Source: Permianibacter aggregans
GTDB taxonomy: Bacteria > Pseudomonadota > Gammaproteobacteria > Enterobacterales > Permianibacteraceae
Direction: 5' to 3'
Assembly (NCBI RefSeq): GCF_009756665.1
Contig: NZ_CP037953.1
Coordinates: 992,001 to 1,056,000, forward strand
DNA length: 64,000 bases
Shown here: piece after piece, positions 34,926 to 43,711 of the stretch
Layout of the letters: the number at the start of each line of letters is the position of its first letter
How positions within the stretch are numbered: the stretch's first letter is position 1
Made by a program: the position numbers and the translations under genes
The notes under the pieces: model-generated
The model's database searches: none
Told to the model about the DNA's origin: nothing
What the model saw: only the letters and a program-made list of their open reading frames with translations

Positions 34926-37604
34926 TTACACGGTCACCGGATTCGGTTTGTTGACATCAATGCCGTACAACGTGATGGCATCCTTGACCGCTTTCGACGG
35001 CACATCGCCTTTCTCGGCCAGCGACTTCAGTGCGGCCACGGTGATGAAATAGCGATCGACTTCGAAGAAGCGGCGCAAATTGGCACGCGAATCGGAACGA
35101 CCATAACCGTCGGTGCCTAGCACGCGATAATTGGTTGGCACCCACTGACGAATCAGATCCGGCAAGGACTTCATGTAATCGCTGGCAGCAATCACCGGGC
35201 CATCCCGATCTTTCAGCATTTGCGTGACATACGGCACGCGCTCGTCTTTATCGACATGCAGCAAGTTGTGGCGGTCGCAATCCAGGCCATCACGACGCAG
35301 CTCGGTGTAACTGGTTACACTCCAGATGTCCGATGAAACACCATGATTGTCACGCAACAATTCGGCGGCGGCCATCACTTCGGTCATGATCGTGCCGGAA
35401 CCAAACAGCTGCACTTTCGGCGCTTTTTTGCCTTTGCCTTTGACCGCCACGTCGACTTCGTTGAACAAGTACATGCCTTTCAGAATGCCTTCTTCGCTGC
35501 CTTTTTTCAGTGCCGGCTGCTGATAATTCTCGTTCATCAGCGTGATGTAATAGAAGACGTTTTCCTGATTCTCGACCATACGGCGCAAACCGTCCTGAAC
35601 AATCACAGCGAGTTCAGCACCGAACGCTGGATCGTAAGCAACGCAGGACGGAATCGTCGACGCCAGTACATGCGAGTGACCGTCCTCGTGTTGCAGCCCC
35701 TCGCCGTTCAAGGTCGTGCGACCGGCTGTGGCACCAAGCAGGAAACCACGTGTTTGCATGTCACCAGCGGCCCAGGCCAAATCCATCGTCCGCTGCAGAC
35801 CGAACATCGAGTAAAAAATGTAGAACGGGATCATTGGGTAGTTGTTCGAGCTGTAGCTGGTACCCGCGGCAATCCACGAGGACATCGCGCCCGCTTCGTT
35901 AATCCCTTCTTCGAGCAACTGGCCTTTCCTGTCTTCTTTGTAATAGGCAACCTGATCGGCATCGACCGGGTCGTACAACTGACCGACCGACGAATAAATG
36001 CCGTAAGTACGGAACATACCTTCCATACCGAAGGTGCGCGCTTCATCGGGAATGATTGGCACAATACGGTTACCAATTTTCTTGTCTTTCATCAGCACAT
36101 TCAGCAAGCGCACGAAGGCCATCGTCGTCGAGATTTCGCGATCGCCAGAACCATTGGTCACCGCTTCAAAGGCTTTCAGCTCCGGCACTTCCAAGGATTC
36201 GGATTTCGGTCGACGCGCCGGCAGGAAGCCGCCCAAGGATTTGCGGCGTTCGCGCAGGTATTTCATTTCTGGCGAATCTTCCGGCGGCAGGTAGAACGGC
36301 AGATTTTCCAGTTGGTCGTCCGGAATCGGCACCCGGAAGCGATTGCGGAAATGTTTGATCGCTTCGATATCGAGCTTCTTGACCTGGTGAGCAATGTTCT
36401 TGCCTTCACCAGACTCGCCCATGCCATACCCTTTGACAGTTTTCGCCAGAATGACGGTCGGCGCGCCCTTGTGATTGACCGCTTGATGATAAGCCGCGTA
36501 CACCTTGCTCGGGTCGTGACCACCGCGATTCAAGCGCCAAATATCGGTATCGGTCATATTGGCGACCATCGCTGCCGTTTCCGGATCTTTGCCGAAGAAA
36601 TGTTTGCGGGTGTAAGCACCGCCAAACGATTTGCAGTTCTGGTATTCGCCGTCGACAGTCTGCTCCATGATGCGCAGCAGCGCGCCGGTGGTGTCGCGCG
36701 CCAGCAACGGGTCCCAGTAGCGACCCCAAATCACTTTGATTACGTTCCAACCGGCGCCACGGAAATCGGCTTCCAATTCTTGAATGATCTTGCCGTTACC
36801 ACGCACCGGACCATCGAGCCGTTGCAGGTTGCAGTTGACGACGAAAATCAGGTTGTCGAGTTTTTCACGGCCGGCCATACCGATGGCGCCCATTGATTCC
36901 GGCTCGTCCATCTCGCCATCGCCCATGAACGCCCACACTTTGCGACCATCGGTTTTCTGCAGATCACGGTTCTCCAGATACTTCAAAAAGCGCGCTTGAT
37001 AAATGGCCTGAATGGGACCAAGGCCCATCGACACAGTCGGGAATTGCCAGAAATCCGGCATCAACCAGGGGTGCGGATACGAGGAAATACCTTTGCCATC
37101 CACTTCCTGACGGAAATGGCTCAGCTGCTCTTCATTGAAACGGCCTTCCATAAACGCGCGGGCGTAGATGCCGGGCGAAGCGTGACCTTGGATGTAAACG
37201 AGGTCGCCGCCTTGGCCTTCATCACCTTTGAAAAAGTGGTTGAAGCCGACGTCATAAAGCGTCGCGCTGGAAGCAAACGACGCGATGTGGCCACCGAGTT
37301 CCAAATCTTTTTTGCTGGCGCGCAGAACGATGGCCAGCGCGTTCCAGCGGATGATCGAACGGATGCGTGCTTCGATGGCTTTGTCACCCGGATAAGTCGG
37401 CTCTTTCGACGGCGGAATCGTGTTGATGTAAGCGGTGGTAGCCGTGTACGGCAGGTAGGCGCCGCTGCGGCGGGCTTTGTCGATCAAGCGCTCCATCAGA
37501 TAGTGGGCGCGTTCTACGCCTTCGTTTTCCAACACGCCATCGAGCGCATCGAGCCATTCCTGGGTTTCGATCGAATCGATATCCTGCATACGGTCTAAAG
37601 ACAT
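34926..37604 (-). CDS. aceE: Pyruvate dehydrogenase E1 component, homodimeric type
   Basis: An 892-residue thiamine-diphosphate enzyme that decarboxylates pyruvate and passes the acetyl group to the lipoyl arms of AceF. The cofactor motif begins with GDGEMDEPES and ends with VNCNLQRLDGPVRGNGK (GDG-x(27)-NLQ type). Other landmarks are the N-terminal ETQEWLDALDGV that docks on E2, SSYPHPWLMPDFW and TVKGYGMGESGEGKNIAHQ. Length matches the homodimeric E1 of gamma- and betaproteobacteria. GAGGG lies eight bases before the ATG. It opens the aceE-aceF-lpdA operon. I see no palindrome of the PdhR type upstream. Confidence 0.97.
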   Translation of the reverse strand: MSLDRMQDIDSIETQEWLDALDGVLENEGVERAHYLMERLIDKARRSGAYLPYTATTAYINTIPPSKEPTYPGDKAIEARIRSIIRWNALAIVLRASKKDLELGGHIASFASSATLYDVGFNHFFKGDEGQGGDLVYIQGHASPGIYARAFMEGRFNEEQLSHFRQEVDGKGISSYPHPWLMPDFWQFPTVSMGLGPIQAIYQARFLKYLENRDLQKTDGRKVWAFMGDGEMDEPESMGAIGMAGREKLDNLIFVVNCNLQRLDGPVRGNGKIIQELEADFRGAGWNVIKVIWGRYWDPLLARDTTGALLRIMEQTVDGEYQNCKSFGGAYTRKHFFGKDPETAAMVANMTDTDIWRLNRGGHDPSKVYAAYHQAVNHKGAPTVILAKTVKGYGMGESGEGKNIAHQVKKLDIEAIKHFRNRFRVPIPDDQLENLPFYLPPEDSPEMKYLRERRKSLGGFLPARRPKSESLEVPELKAFEAVTNGSGDREISTTMAFVRLLNVLMKDKKIGNRIVPIIPDEARTFGMEGMFRTYGIYSSVGQLYDPVDADQVAYYKEDRKGQLLEEGINEAGAMSSWIAAGTSYSSNNYPMIPFYIFYSMFGLQRTMDLAWAAGDMQTRGFLLGATAGRTTLNGEGLQHEDGHSHVLASTIPSCVAYDPAFGAELAVIVQDGLRRMVENQENVFYYITLMNENYQQPALKKGSEEGILKGMYLFNEVDVAVKGKGKKAPKVQLFGSGTIMTEVMAAAELLRDNHGVSSDIWSVTSYTELRRDGLDCDRHNLLHVDKDERVPYVTQMLKDRDGPVIAASDYMKSLPDLIRQWVPTNYRVLGTDGYGRSDSRANLRRFFEVDRYFITVAALKSLAEKGDVPSKAVKDAITLYGIDVNKPNPVTV

Positions 37605-37894
37605 AAAAGAACCCTCGCATCGGCACCTTCAGTGGGTGCTATTAGGTAACGCCTGGTTCCGCGCGCGGCGCCCAAACCCCAAGCCGGTGACAACCGAAGC
37701 GCTGCCCACTAACCCCCTTCGCTAGATAAAAATGGGGGTTTCTAGCAACAGCACGATGCGACATTGGGATTGCAGGACGCCCGAACGGCGGCCATAAAAC
37801 TTCCGCCAGTCTAGGCGCCACAGTCGGAAAAGCCATTGAATACGAATGAAATCAGCCGTGCTCAGACCAGTTAGACGGCGGTTTCAGCAAAAAC
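37605..37894. other. Intergenic region between divergent aceE and tetR
   Basis: About 290 bases that should contain the aceE promoter. Apart from the interlocked repeats at 37711-37746 I see no clear promoter hexamers, no PdhR-like operator and no coding frame with a ribosome binding site. Confidence 0.35.
37711..37746 (-). promoter_or_regulatory. Two interlocked inverted repeats in the aceE upstream region
   Basis: AACCCCC (37711-37717) pairs with GGGGGTT (37734-37740), and GCTAGA (37721-37726) pairs with TCTAGC (37741-37746). The two hairpins overlap and cannot form together. They lie 107-142 bases upstream of the aceE start codon and 150-185 bases upstream of the divergent tetR start at 37953 on the other strand. 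They may be an RNA switch in the aceE leader or a protein-binding site; neither is proven. Confidence 0.4.
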
Positions 37895-37912
37895 TTACTT
37901 GCAGATAAGTAA
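37895..37912. promoter_or_regulatory. Putative TetR operator 1
   Basis: Inverted repeat TTACTT-N6-AAGTAA, located 41 bases upstream of the tetR start codon. The same half-sites and spacing recur at 38566-38583, upstream of the next gene, which supports a specific binding site for this regulator. Confidence 0.65.
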
Positions 37913-37952
37913 AACATGGGTAAACTGCCAGACGTTCAACTCCGGAGTCCAC

Positions 37953-38546
37953 ATGACCGCCCAACGAGAGACAGTAAAACGAGACACTCGCGAAGCGATT
38001 CTGGAACTGGCCGAGCGCTTGTTCTATGAAAAAGGTTTTCGCGGCTTCAGTTACGCCGATCTGGCCGGTCCATTGAACGTCAAACCCGCCGCCATCCACT
38101 ACCACTTTCCGAGCAAGGACGATCTGGGCGTCGCCATCATCGAGCGCATTCGCGAACGGCTAAGCCTGACCGCTCAGCGCTTCGAGCAAGACCAATCACC
38201 CTGGCCGCAACGACTCGACACTTTATTCAATTATTACAGTCACTTATGTGATGTGCATGGCGGCGTCTGCGCGATTGGCATCAGCGCCACCGAGGCTGAA
38301 TCTTTGGGTAGTGCGATGCAAGTGCAAATCCGCCTGCTGATCAAGGAAGTGCTGAATTTCCTGGTGCAGGTGCTGGCCCGTGGCCGCGATGCCGGCGCCT
38401 TCCATTTCGAAGGCAAAGCCGAAGACCAGGCTACCTGGATTCTGGCCTCGCTCGGCGGAGCACTACAGCTGCAGCGACTGACCGGCATGGCCCAACTGAA
38501 AACGGTGATTGGCGAGATCCGTCATAACCTGATCAGTGCCGACTGA
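37953..38546 (+). CDS. TetR/AcrR family transcriptional regulator
   Basis: A 197-residue repressor-type regulator. The N-terminal helix-turn-helix covers about residues 10-57, with RDTREAILELAERLFYEKGF followed by the recognition region GFSYADLAGPLNVKPAAIHYHFPSKDDL. The C-terminal ligand domain has VHGGVCAIGISATEAESL, close to the TetR_C_6-like group with AefR/YcdC-type members; the ligand is unknown. The ATG at 37953 is set by CGGAG seven bases upstream. Matching operators flank both its own promoter and that of the next gene, suggesting self-regulation and control of the small membrane protein. Confidence 0.92.
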   Translation: MTAQRETVKRDTREAILELAERLFYEKGFRGFSYADLAGPLNVKPAAIHYHFPSKDDLGVAIIERIRERLSLTAQRFEQDQSPWPQRLDTLFNYYSHLCDVHGGVCAIGISATEAESLGSAMQVQIRLLIKEVLNFLVQVLARGRDAGAFHFEGKAEDQATWILASLGGALQLQRLTGMAQLKTVIGEIRHNLISAD

Positions 38547-38565
38547 TTATTTTTCATTACATCAC

Positions 38566-38583
38566 TTACTTACTAGTAAGTAT
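38566..38583. promoter_or_regulatory. Putative TetR operator 2
   Basis: Inverted repeat TTACTT-N6-AAGTAT containing the perfect 14-base palindrome ACTTACTAGTAAGT (38568-38581), just before the ribosome binding site of the small membrane protein gene. It matches operator 1 in both half-sites and spacing. Confidence 0.7.
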
Positions 38584-38595
38584 AAGGAGAGCAAT

Positions 38596-39024
38596 ATGAC
38601 CAGCCATCTACGGTATTCGCCGCCCAAACCGCTCGTCGCCGTCAACGATCTGAACCCACAGCCGTGGCTGGCACCACTGGCCGGTGCCGCGCTGGGCTAT
38701 GGCATCAGCCTGTTGCCAAGCCTGTTCAATACTGTTGCCTTACCGGCCTGGTCAGCACTGACCTTGTTGCTGGGTTTTGTCTATCTGGCGTTGTTGCCAG
38801 GCTGCCGTTTGGTCTGGCCGGGCTTGGCGCTGGCGGTGGTCAATATCAGCGTCGCCCTGACCACGATGAGCAACGCCAGTGCGCTGAAAGCCTGGCTGGG
38901 GGTGCAAACCATTATCGCCGCCGTATGGCTGTTGCGCCGGGACCAACCGGAAGAGCTTTCCACTGCTGGCTTGATTCTCGGGCTCTGTGCTTCAGCGACC
39001 GCGCTGATGCCCTACGGCATTTGA
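38596..39024 (+). CDS. Small membrane protein, unknown, likely TetR target
   Basis: A 142-residue protein with a hydrophilic N terminus of about 28 residues and four hydrophobic segments (LAPLAGAALGYGISLLP, LPAWSALTLLLGFVYLALLPG, LVWPGLALAVVNISVAL, AGLILGLCASATALMPYG). I do not recognise the family. It starts six bases after AAGGAG, immediately behind TetR operator 2, so it is probably the gene controlled by the upstream regulator, alone or together with tetR. No motif indicates a transported substrate. Confidence 0.75.
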   Translation: MTSHLRYSPPKPLVAVNDLNPQPWLAPLAGAALGYGISLLPSLFNTVALPAWSALTLLLGFVYLALLPGCRLVWPGLALAVVNISVALTTMSNASALKAWLGVQTIIAAVWLLRRDQPEELSTAGLILGLCASATALMPYGI

Positions 39025-39035
39025 TTCACGCGTCG

Positions 39036-39890
39036 TTACAGCAGCGCGCCAAACAGCGATAGCAAAGCAATCAGAACGACAATCAGGATCAGCGCCCGCT
39101 CGGCCAACGCCAATGCCTGGATATTTTCTTCCAGCGGATCAGCAGACAGCTCGTCGTTGAAGCCGAGCGCGCCAAGACCGGTTTTCAGCAGCATTTGTTC
39201 GATGCTGGCAGCGCCATCGCGCCAGTACGGATGCAGCACCGAATAGCCGCGCATGAAGTCACCGACCAACGCGAACACCAGCGCCGTCAAACGCGCCGGC
39301 AACCAGTTCAGCAACATCAACAACTGACCGACCGGTTCCTTGTGCGCATGCTGCGGCTCGCGCTGAACCATGTCGTGATGCATGACGACCAAACGGTAGA
39401 AAAGACAAGCCGCCGGGCCAAGCAGAACAAACCAGAACAACACGGCGATGTAGCGGCTGTTGATATTGGTAAAAATCCATTCGCTGATTTTGCGCGCCAT
39501 CGACGGCGCATCTTCACCGGCATCAGCATCGATAATAGTGTTGGCATGCTCCCAGGCACTTTGCCGATCAGCTCGCTCCAGTGCGGCGATATAGGGGTTC
39601 AGCACGCTGCGCAGATCTTCCGGCCCCAAGCAATACCAGAGCACCAATGCACTGACAAAAAGGTAACCGACCTGCCCCCCGAAACCGGATGGCAAGGCGA
39701 GCAGAATGACCAGCACCAGCGGCACCAGCGCGCAGATAAACAGCACGCCACCGAGCCCTTCGAATTGGGCCGGAAATTGGCGCTGCAGCCAGCGCCGAAA
39801 GCGCACAAACCAGCGAAAATTGCGATAACTCGGGCTGATTCGGAAGTAAAGCTCCAACACCAGCACCAGCACAATCGCGAGTAAGGTCAT
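39036..39890 (-). CDS. ampE: AmpE regulatory membrane protein
   Basis: A 284-residue inner-membrane protein of the AmpE/CobD-CbiB superfamily. It has four to five membrane segments, starting with MTLLAIVLVLVLELYFRI, and the conserved ALVLWYCLGPEDLRSVLNPYI and LNWLPARLTALVFALVGDF segments, the latter shared with CobD. In enterobacteria ampE lies directly downstream of ampD in an operon; its role in AmpC beta-lactamase control is poorly defined. Here ampD is 3.1 kb upstream on the same strand, with two insertion sequences between. The start at 39890 has AAGGAC six bases upstream. Confidence 0.88.
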   Translation of the reverse strand: MTLLAIVLVLVLELYFRISPSYRNFRWFVRFRRWLQRQFPAQFEGLGGVLFICALVPLVLVILLALPSGFGGQVGYLFVSALVLWYCLGPEDLRSVLNPYIAALERADRQSAWEHANTIIDADAGEDAPSMARKISEWIFTNINSRYIAVLFWFVLLGPAACLFYRLVVMHHDMVQREPQHAHKEPVGQLLMLLNWLPARLTALVFALVGDFMRGYSVLHPYWRDGAASIEQMLLKTGLGALGFNDELSADPLEENIQALALAERALILIVVLIALLSLFGALL

Positions 39891-40133
39891 CTGTTGTCCT
39901 TGTTCATGGATGAACTTGTAGATAAACGTGGCGGCAAGCATCTGAGCAAAATCACCGCTCGCCGACAGTCGATTATTACATATGAAAGCAAATAACCGTT
40001 CCGAAATCCGCTCAACAGGCTGTCAGCAATGCCCGCTGAATGCTACCCCTCTCCCCTGGCCGCAAAGACCTCAGCCACCCGCCGCTCACCCGAGTTGCAA
40101 TCATGAATCACTAAGAACACAAGTAGGTCCGTA
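39891..40133. other. Former ampD-ampE spacer left of the IS110-like element
   Basis: About 240 bases upstream of ampE without a convincing gene. It should hold whatever promoter now drives ampE, since the natural upstream gene has been separated. No strong promoter pair is recognised. Confidence 0.35.
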
Positions 40134-41485
40134 TATGGACTCCTCCCCTATTGCAAGCCATCGTCGAAAGCGACAAAGGAATGAGACTGCAAACGTATAT
40201 CCGACCTGTTGGTGAGCGTATCAATCGCTCTGGCCATAATGGTTTTCGCTCACACCGTGCCTATCGAATTCGCGGCCTTTCCTGTTCAGGAGGCCGTCGC
40301 ACCTAGCGGCATCATGGTGTGCCGGTCTTACCGTTGTGCCATTCTCGATGACTTGGCAATCTCTGGTGGGTTAACTCCTATCGCTTAATTGCTCTTCCGA
40401 TAACACTGGCCTTTGCTCAACAACGCCCAGATGATGCGCGCGTTTTTGTTGGCCACGGCGACGGTGGTGACATTGGTATCGCGTCTTGCCTCCAATGCCT
40501 GGATGTTCAGGCTGCGTGCATCGTGTTTTTTTCGGCTGGCATTTACCGCCGCTCGGGCGCCGTGAATCAGCAAGGTTCGCAGTAATGGATTTCCGCGCTT
40601 GCTGATACGTCCCAGACGCTCTTTGCCTCCGCTCGAATGTTGCGTTGGCACCAAGCCCAAATACGCGGCAAATTGTCGCCCGCTGCGAAATTGTTTGGCA
40701 TCACCCACTTGCGCAACTAATGCGAAGCATTGATGGGGCCAATGCCTTCGATGGCCAGCAGTCGCTGAATGCGTTCATCGTTTTTCACGCAAGCCAGCAC
40801 CTGCTTGGTCAGGGCATCGAGTTGTGCACTCATGAACGTCAGCTCGTCATAAAGCTGACGCAACAGTTGCCGCATCAACGGACACAGCTCATTGCGCGGT
40901 TCGTCGATAATCGCCGGCAACTGACGACACAATGCCGTGGCGCCATGCGTCGAGATGACAATGCCGTGCTCAGCCAATAACCCTTTGGTTTCATTGATGA
41001 GCGCGGTGCGGGCACGGGTTACTCGTTGACGCACCCGATGTAAGGCTTGCAGTGCCAGTTGCTCCGGTGGCTTGACCGTGACAAAGCGCATCGTCGGTCG
41101 TGACAGCGCTTCACAAATCGCTTCGGCGTCATTGGCATCGTTCTTATTGGATTTGACATAGGGTTTGACGAACTGCGGCGGCATCAGCTTGACCACATGG
41201 CCCAGGCTCGTCAGCCGGCGTGCCCAGTAATGCGCACCCGCACAGGCTTCCATGCCAATCAGCGTCGGGGCCAGCTTGGCGAAGAACGGCAGCATCTGTT
41301 GACGGCTGAGGCGTTTGTTCATCACTGGTTTGTCGTGGTCATTGACCGCATGAAGTTGGAAAACCTGCTTTGCCAGGTCGATTCCGATGCGCTTAATATT
41401 CATAACGGACTCCTTCCTTCTGTGACTGAAACGTTACTTCAACTTCAGTCTGGCACTTCGATGCCGTGGATGGGAGGAGTCCATA
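40134..41485 (-). mobile_element. IS110 family (IS1111-like) insertion sequence
   Basis: A 1.35-kb element bounded by a 14-base inverted repeat, TATGGACTCCTCCC at 40134-40147 and its complement at 41472-41485. Subterminal repeats of this kind are typical of the IS1111 subgroup of IS110. Inside is one transposase gene on the minus strand, 82 bases from the right repeat, and about 240 non-coding bases on the left. I found no flanking duplication, as expected for this family. The exact ends may lie a few bases outside the repeats. Confidence 0.8.
40385..41403 (-). pseudogene. IS110 family transposase, frameshifted
   Basis: The product should be about 340 residues. The N-terminal DEDD/RuvC-like part starts MNIKRIGIDLAKQVFQLHAV and continues through NKNDANDAEAICEALSRP to a helix-hairpin-type segment RLLAIEGIGPINAS, where the frame is lost and reaches a stop at 40717. 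The C-terminal transposase_20-like part GDAKQFRSGRQFAAYLGLVPTQHSSGGKERLGRISKRGN, with its catalytic Ser region, continues in another frame to 40385. Restoring one base next to TTCG (giving AS-A-LVAQVGDAKQF) joins them. IS110 elements do not normally use frameshifting, so this copy is probably inactive. Confidence 0.85.
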
Positions 41486-41548
41486 CCATCAAATTCATTC
41501 GCACAGGGATTTGGTGGTTGCCGCGATTTTCATGATGTCCGAATAAAT

Positions 41549-42853
41549 CCTGAGGGATCCCCACGAATTTATGCATATTCGACCTTCGTCATATCCTGTA
41601 ATGCTTGTCGCATAAGGGCAAGACGGAAGGTAAATCTGTTGCGCACGACGTTCCATCCCAGTTTCAGCACCGAGAGCACGCGCCGTTTCGTCTCGGTGTT
41701 GGCTTGGTAGTCTTTCTGCATTTGCTGCGATTCGGCGTAACGACCGATCACCGTCAAGGTAAACAACGCCACCGCCGCCACGATTAACAGGTTTTCGATC
41801 TTGTGCCTCAGATAACTGCGCATTTCCTCGAAGCGCCACCCCAAATGGGATTTGGTGTCGCGGAAGCTTTCTTCGATTTTCATCCGCTGTTTATGGATGG
41901 CCACTATCTCCTGACTGCTCAAGTCGGACAGCGAGCGTGAGCTGGCCAACACCCAGGGTTCCTTTGCCCGTCGCCTCGCTTTCAGCACATTGGCATCCCG
42001 GCTGGCAGCACGGTGCCGGTGTCGTTTGCTGTCGGTCGATTTGCTTTTATACAGGTGCAACGTACAACGGTGAGGATGGGTTTTGGCAAGCCGCACATCG
42101 CCAATCCGGCGCGCTATTGCCGTGGCGGTTTCATGCAAGGTCTGACAGGCTTGCCAGTCCTTGTCCAACCGCTTTTGGTAGCAAACTTGGCCTCGGATTC
42201 GGGCCACCCAATGCCAACCGTGCTTTTCAATCGCTTTGAACCAAGGATTGCGAAAGCCGGCATCCATGACCAGAATGGGCACACTTCCCGCTGGCAGGAT
42301 CTGAGCCAGGTTTGCCAGCACCGTTTTCATGGTCTTGGCTTTGTCCATGCGCCCGCGCCTGTACACTTCTTCATAAATGGCGAGCGCGCGTCCTTTTTGA
42401 GTGCCGCCACCCGTAATACGTATTGCTCACTACCGGGATGCACTTGACTCCAGTCCAGCAGCAACAGCGGTCGAGTTTGCGTGCCTGGCAGGAAATGAGC
42501 AAGCCATGCATAGAGCGGCGTCCGCTCGCTGTGCAGATGGCGGTTATCCATCAGCCGGTCGACCGTTTTGATCGCGTGCTTGACCGAACCGCCGTTGGCC
42601 AAGCGCCGCCCGAGCGCTGCGATACCCACGACCCGATAGAGGCAAGACGTCGCCACCACGGCACTCAAAATCGCGCGCCGCGCACTGTGCATCCGCGGTA
42701 GCCAATCACTCAGCCAATCGTTTACCATCTTTCGCACAAACACGATTGCTCTCTCCGATTCCGTTTGGTTTCGTCACCGGATCTGATCGGCTGCAATCGT
42801 GTTTGTTCCATAATCCCTTGAATTTTTTCGGCTTTTCGTGGGGATTTCTCAGG
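41549..42853 (-). mobile_element. IS4 family insertion sequence
   Basis: A 1305-base element with imperfect 19-base terminal repeats: CCTGAGGGATCCCCACGAA at the left end (41549-41567) and the complement of CCTGAGAAATCCCCACGAA at the right end (42835-42853). It is flanked by the direct repeat ATAAAT (41543-41548 and 42854-42859), a likely target duplication. One minus-strand transposase fills the element. It sits only 63 bases from the IS110-like element and about 108 bases after the ampD stop codon. Confidence 0.88.
41569..42728 (-). pseudogene. IS4 family transposase, frameshifted
   Basis: The product should be about 385 residues. The N-terminal part starts at ATG 42728 (MVNDWLSDWLPRMHS) and contains LLLDWSQVHPGSEQYVLRVAAL with the first catalytic Asp. 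At a run of five A followed by GG (about 42391-42397) the frame shifts by -1; the correct continuation KGRALAIYEEVYRRGRM leads into VMDAGFRNPWFKAI with the second Asp and KQRMKIEESFRDTKSHLGW with the Glu of the Y-R-E-K motif. The break could be a base deletion or, less likely, ribosomal slippage on AAAAAG; IS4 transposases are normally made from one frame. Confidence 0.85.
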
Positions 42854-42961
42854 ATAAATCCGGCCCTACCAAAACCGGCGGCGCTCATTCGCGCATTCGC
42901 TGGCAACACAGAAACCCCGGCGGCCCACCGCTTGTCCGAATGGTGGTCTTGGCGAGGCAGG

Positions 42962-43513
42962 TCAGAAGCGGTTATCCGATAGCTCCTGCCGAAAACGGGC
43001 CCAGTCAAAATATGGCCCAGGGTCGGTTTTGCGGCCCGGCGCGATATGCTCATGACCAACGATGCGTTGCGGCGACAGACCCGGATACTCCTGCAATAGC
43101 CAAGCGGTCAACGCCACCAGCGCGGAATACTGGGCGTCGGCAAACGGCTGGTTGTCGGAGCCTTCGAGCTCGATGCCAATGGAAAAATCATTGCAGCGCT
43201 CGCGCCCTGCGAAACTCGATTTGCCGGCATGCCAGGCGCGCATGCCACAATCAACAAACTGCTCAACAGCGCCATCACGCCGGACAAAAAAATGCGCTGA
43301 CACCTGCAGCGACGCGATATCGGCAAAATAAGGATGAGCGCCAGCATCGAGTTTGCCTTGGAACAATTGCCGCACGTAAGGCCCACCAAAGGATTCCGGC
43401 GGCAGGCTGATGGCATGAATGACCAGCAGCGAAATATCCTGCGGGTCCGGCCTGGCATCAAAATTCGGTGATTCCACAAACGTGGCGTCGGGATAACGCG
43501 GCGCGTAGCTCAT
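42962..43513 (-). CDS. ampD: 1,6-anhydro-N-acetylmuramyl-L-alanine amidase AmpD
   Basis: A cytoplasmic zinc amidase of about 183 residues that recycles cell-wall muropeptides and thereby keeps AmpR/AmpC-type beta-lactamase systems off. Zinc ligands and catalytic residues are visible as His in LLVIHAISLPP, His in RIVGHEHIAPG and Asp in GRKTDPGPYFDW, with Glu in FSIGIELEGSD and Lys in GRKTD. Start is ATG 43513, giving an N terminus of the same length as E. coli AmpD; ATG 43531 is an alternative. Neither has a good ribosome binding site. Its usual operon partner ampE is displaced by two insertion sequences. Confidence 0.93.
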   Translation of the reverse strand: MSYAPRYPDATFVESPNFDARPDPQDISLLVIHAISLPPESFGGPYVRQLFQGKLDAGAHPYFADIASLQVSAHFFVRRDGAVEQFVDCGMRAWHAGKSSFAGRERCNDFSIGIELEGSDNQPFADAQYSALVALTAWLLQEYPGLSPQRIVGHEHIAPGRKTDPGPYFDWARFRQELSDNRF

Positions 43514-43669
43514 GCAAAGGGCAAACGTCATTAAGCGTGGACAGAAAACCAGTGTACCGAAACCACGGTAAATTTCCTGCCGGGATTTGCGCCGAAAATA
43601 ATTATCATGCTTTTAGCTTTTGCACTTCGTGATGTGAACCGAATGACTCAACCTGACAAGCGTGAAATA

Positions 43670-43697
43670 AAAAAGCGATGCCGGAGCATCGCTTTTT
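43670..43697. terminator. Intrinsic terminator of the DUF1631 gene
   Basis: A perfect 12-base-pair stem AAAAAGCGATGC / GCATCGCTTTTT (43670-43681 and 43686-43697) with loop CGGA, directly after the DUF1631 stop codon on the minus strand and upstream of ampD. Confidence 0.9.
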
Positions 43698-43711
43698 AGA
43701 CCATTTGCGGT

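Noticed and set aside
34279..35120. Long Ser-rich and Phe/Val-rich plus-strand reading frames opposite aceF
   Set aside because: They are the antisense of the Lys/Glu/Asp-rich linker and lipoyl domains of aceF; no ribosome binding site and no family resemblance.
35343..36896. 517-codon plus-strand reading frame opposite aceE
   Set aside because: It is a mirror of strong codon bias in aceE; composition is His/Arg/Phe-rich with no recognisable domain.
37711..37746. H-type pseudoknot formed by the two interleaved repeats
   Set aside because: The loop that would have to cross the first stem has no bases, which is not sterically feasible; mutually exclusive hairpins are the better reading.
42391..42397. 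Programmed -1 frameshift in the IS4-like transposase
   Set aside because: The slippery run is only five A plus G and no downstream stem is evident; IS4 family transposases are made from one frame, so a base deletion is more likely. Kept only as an alternative.
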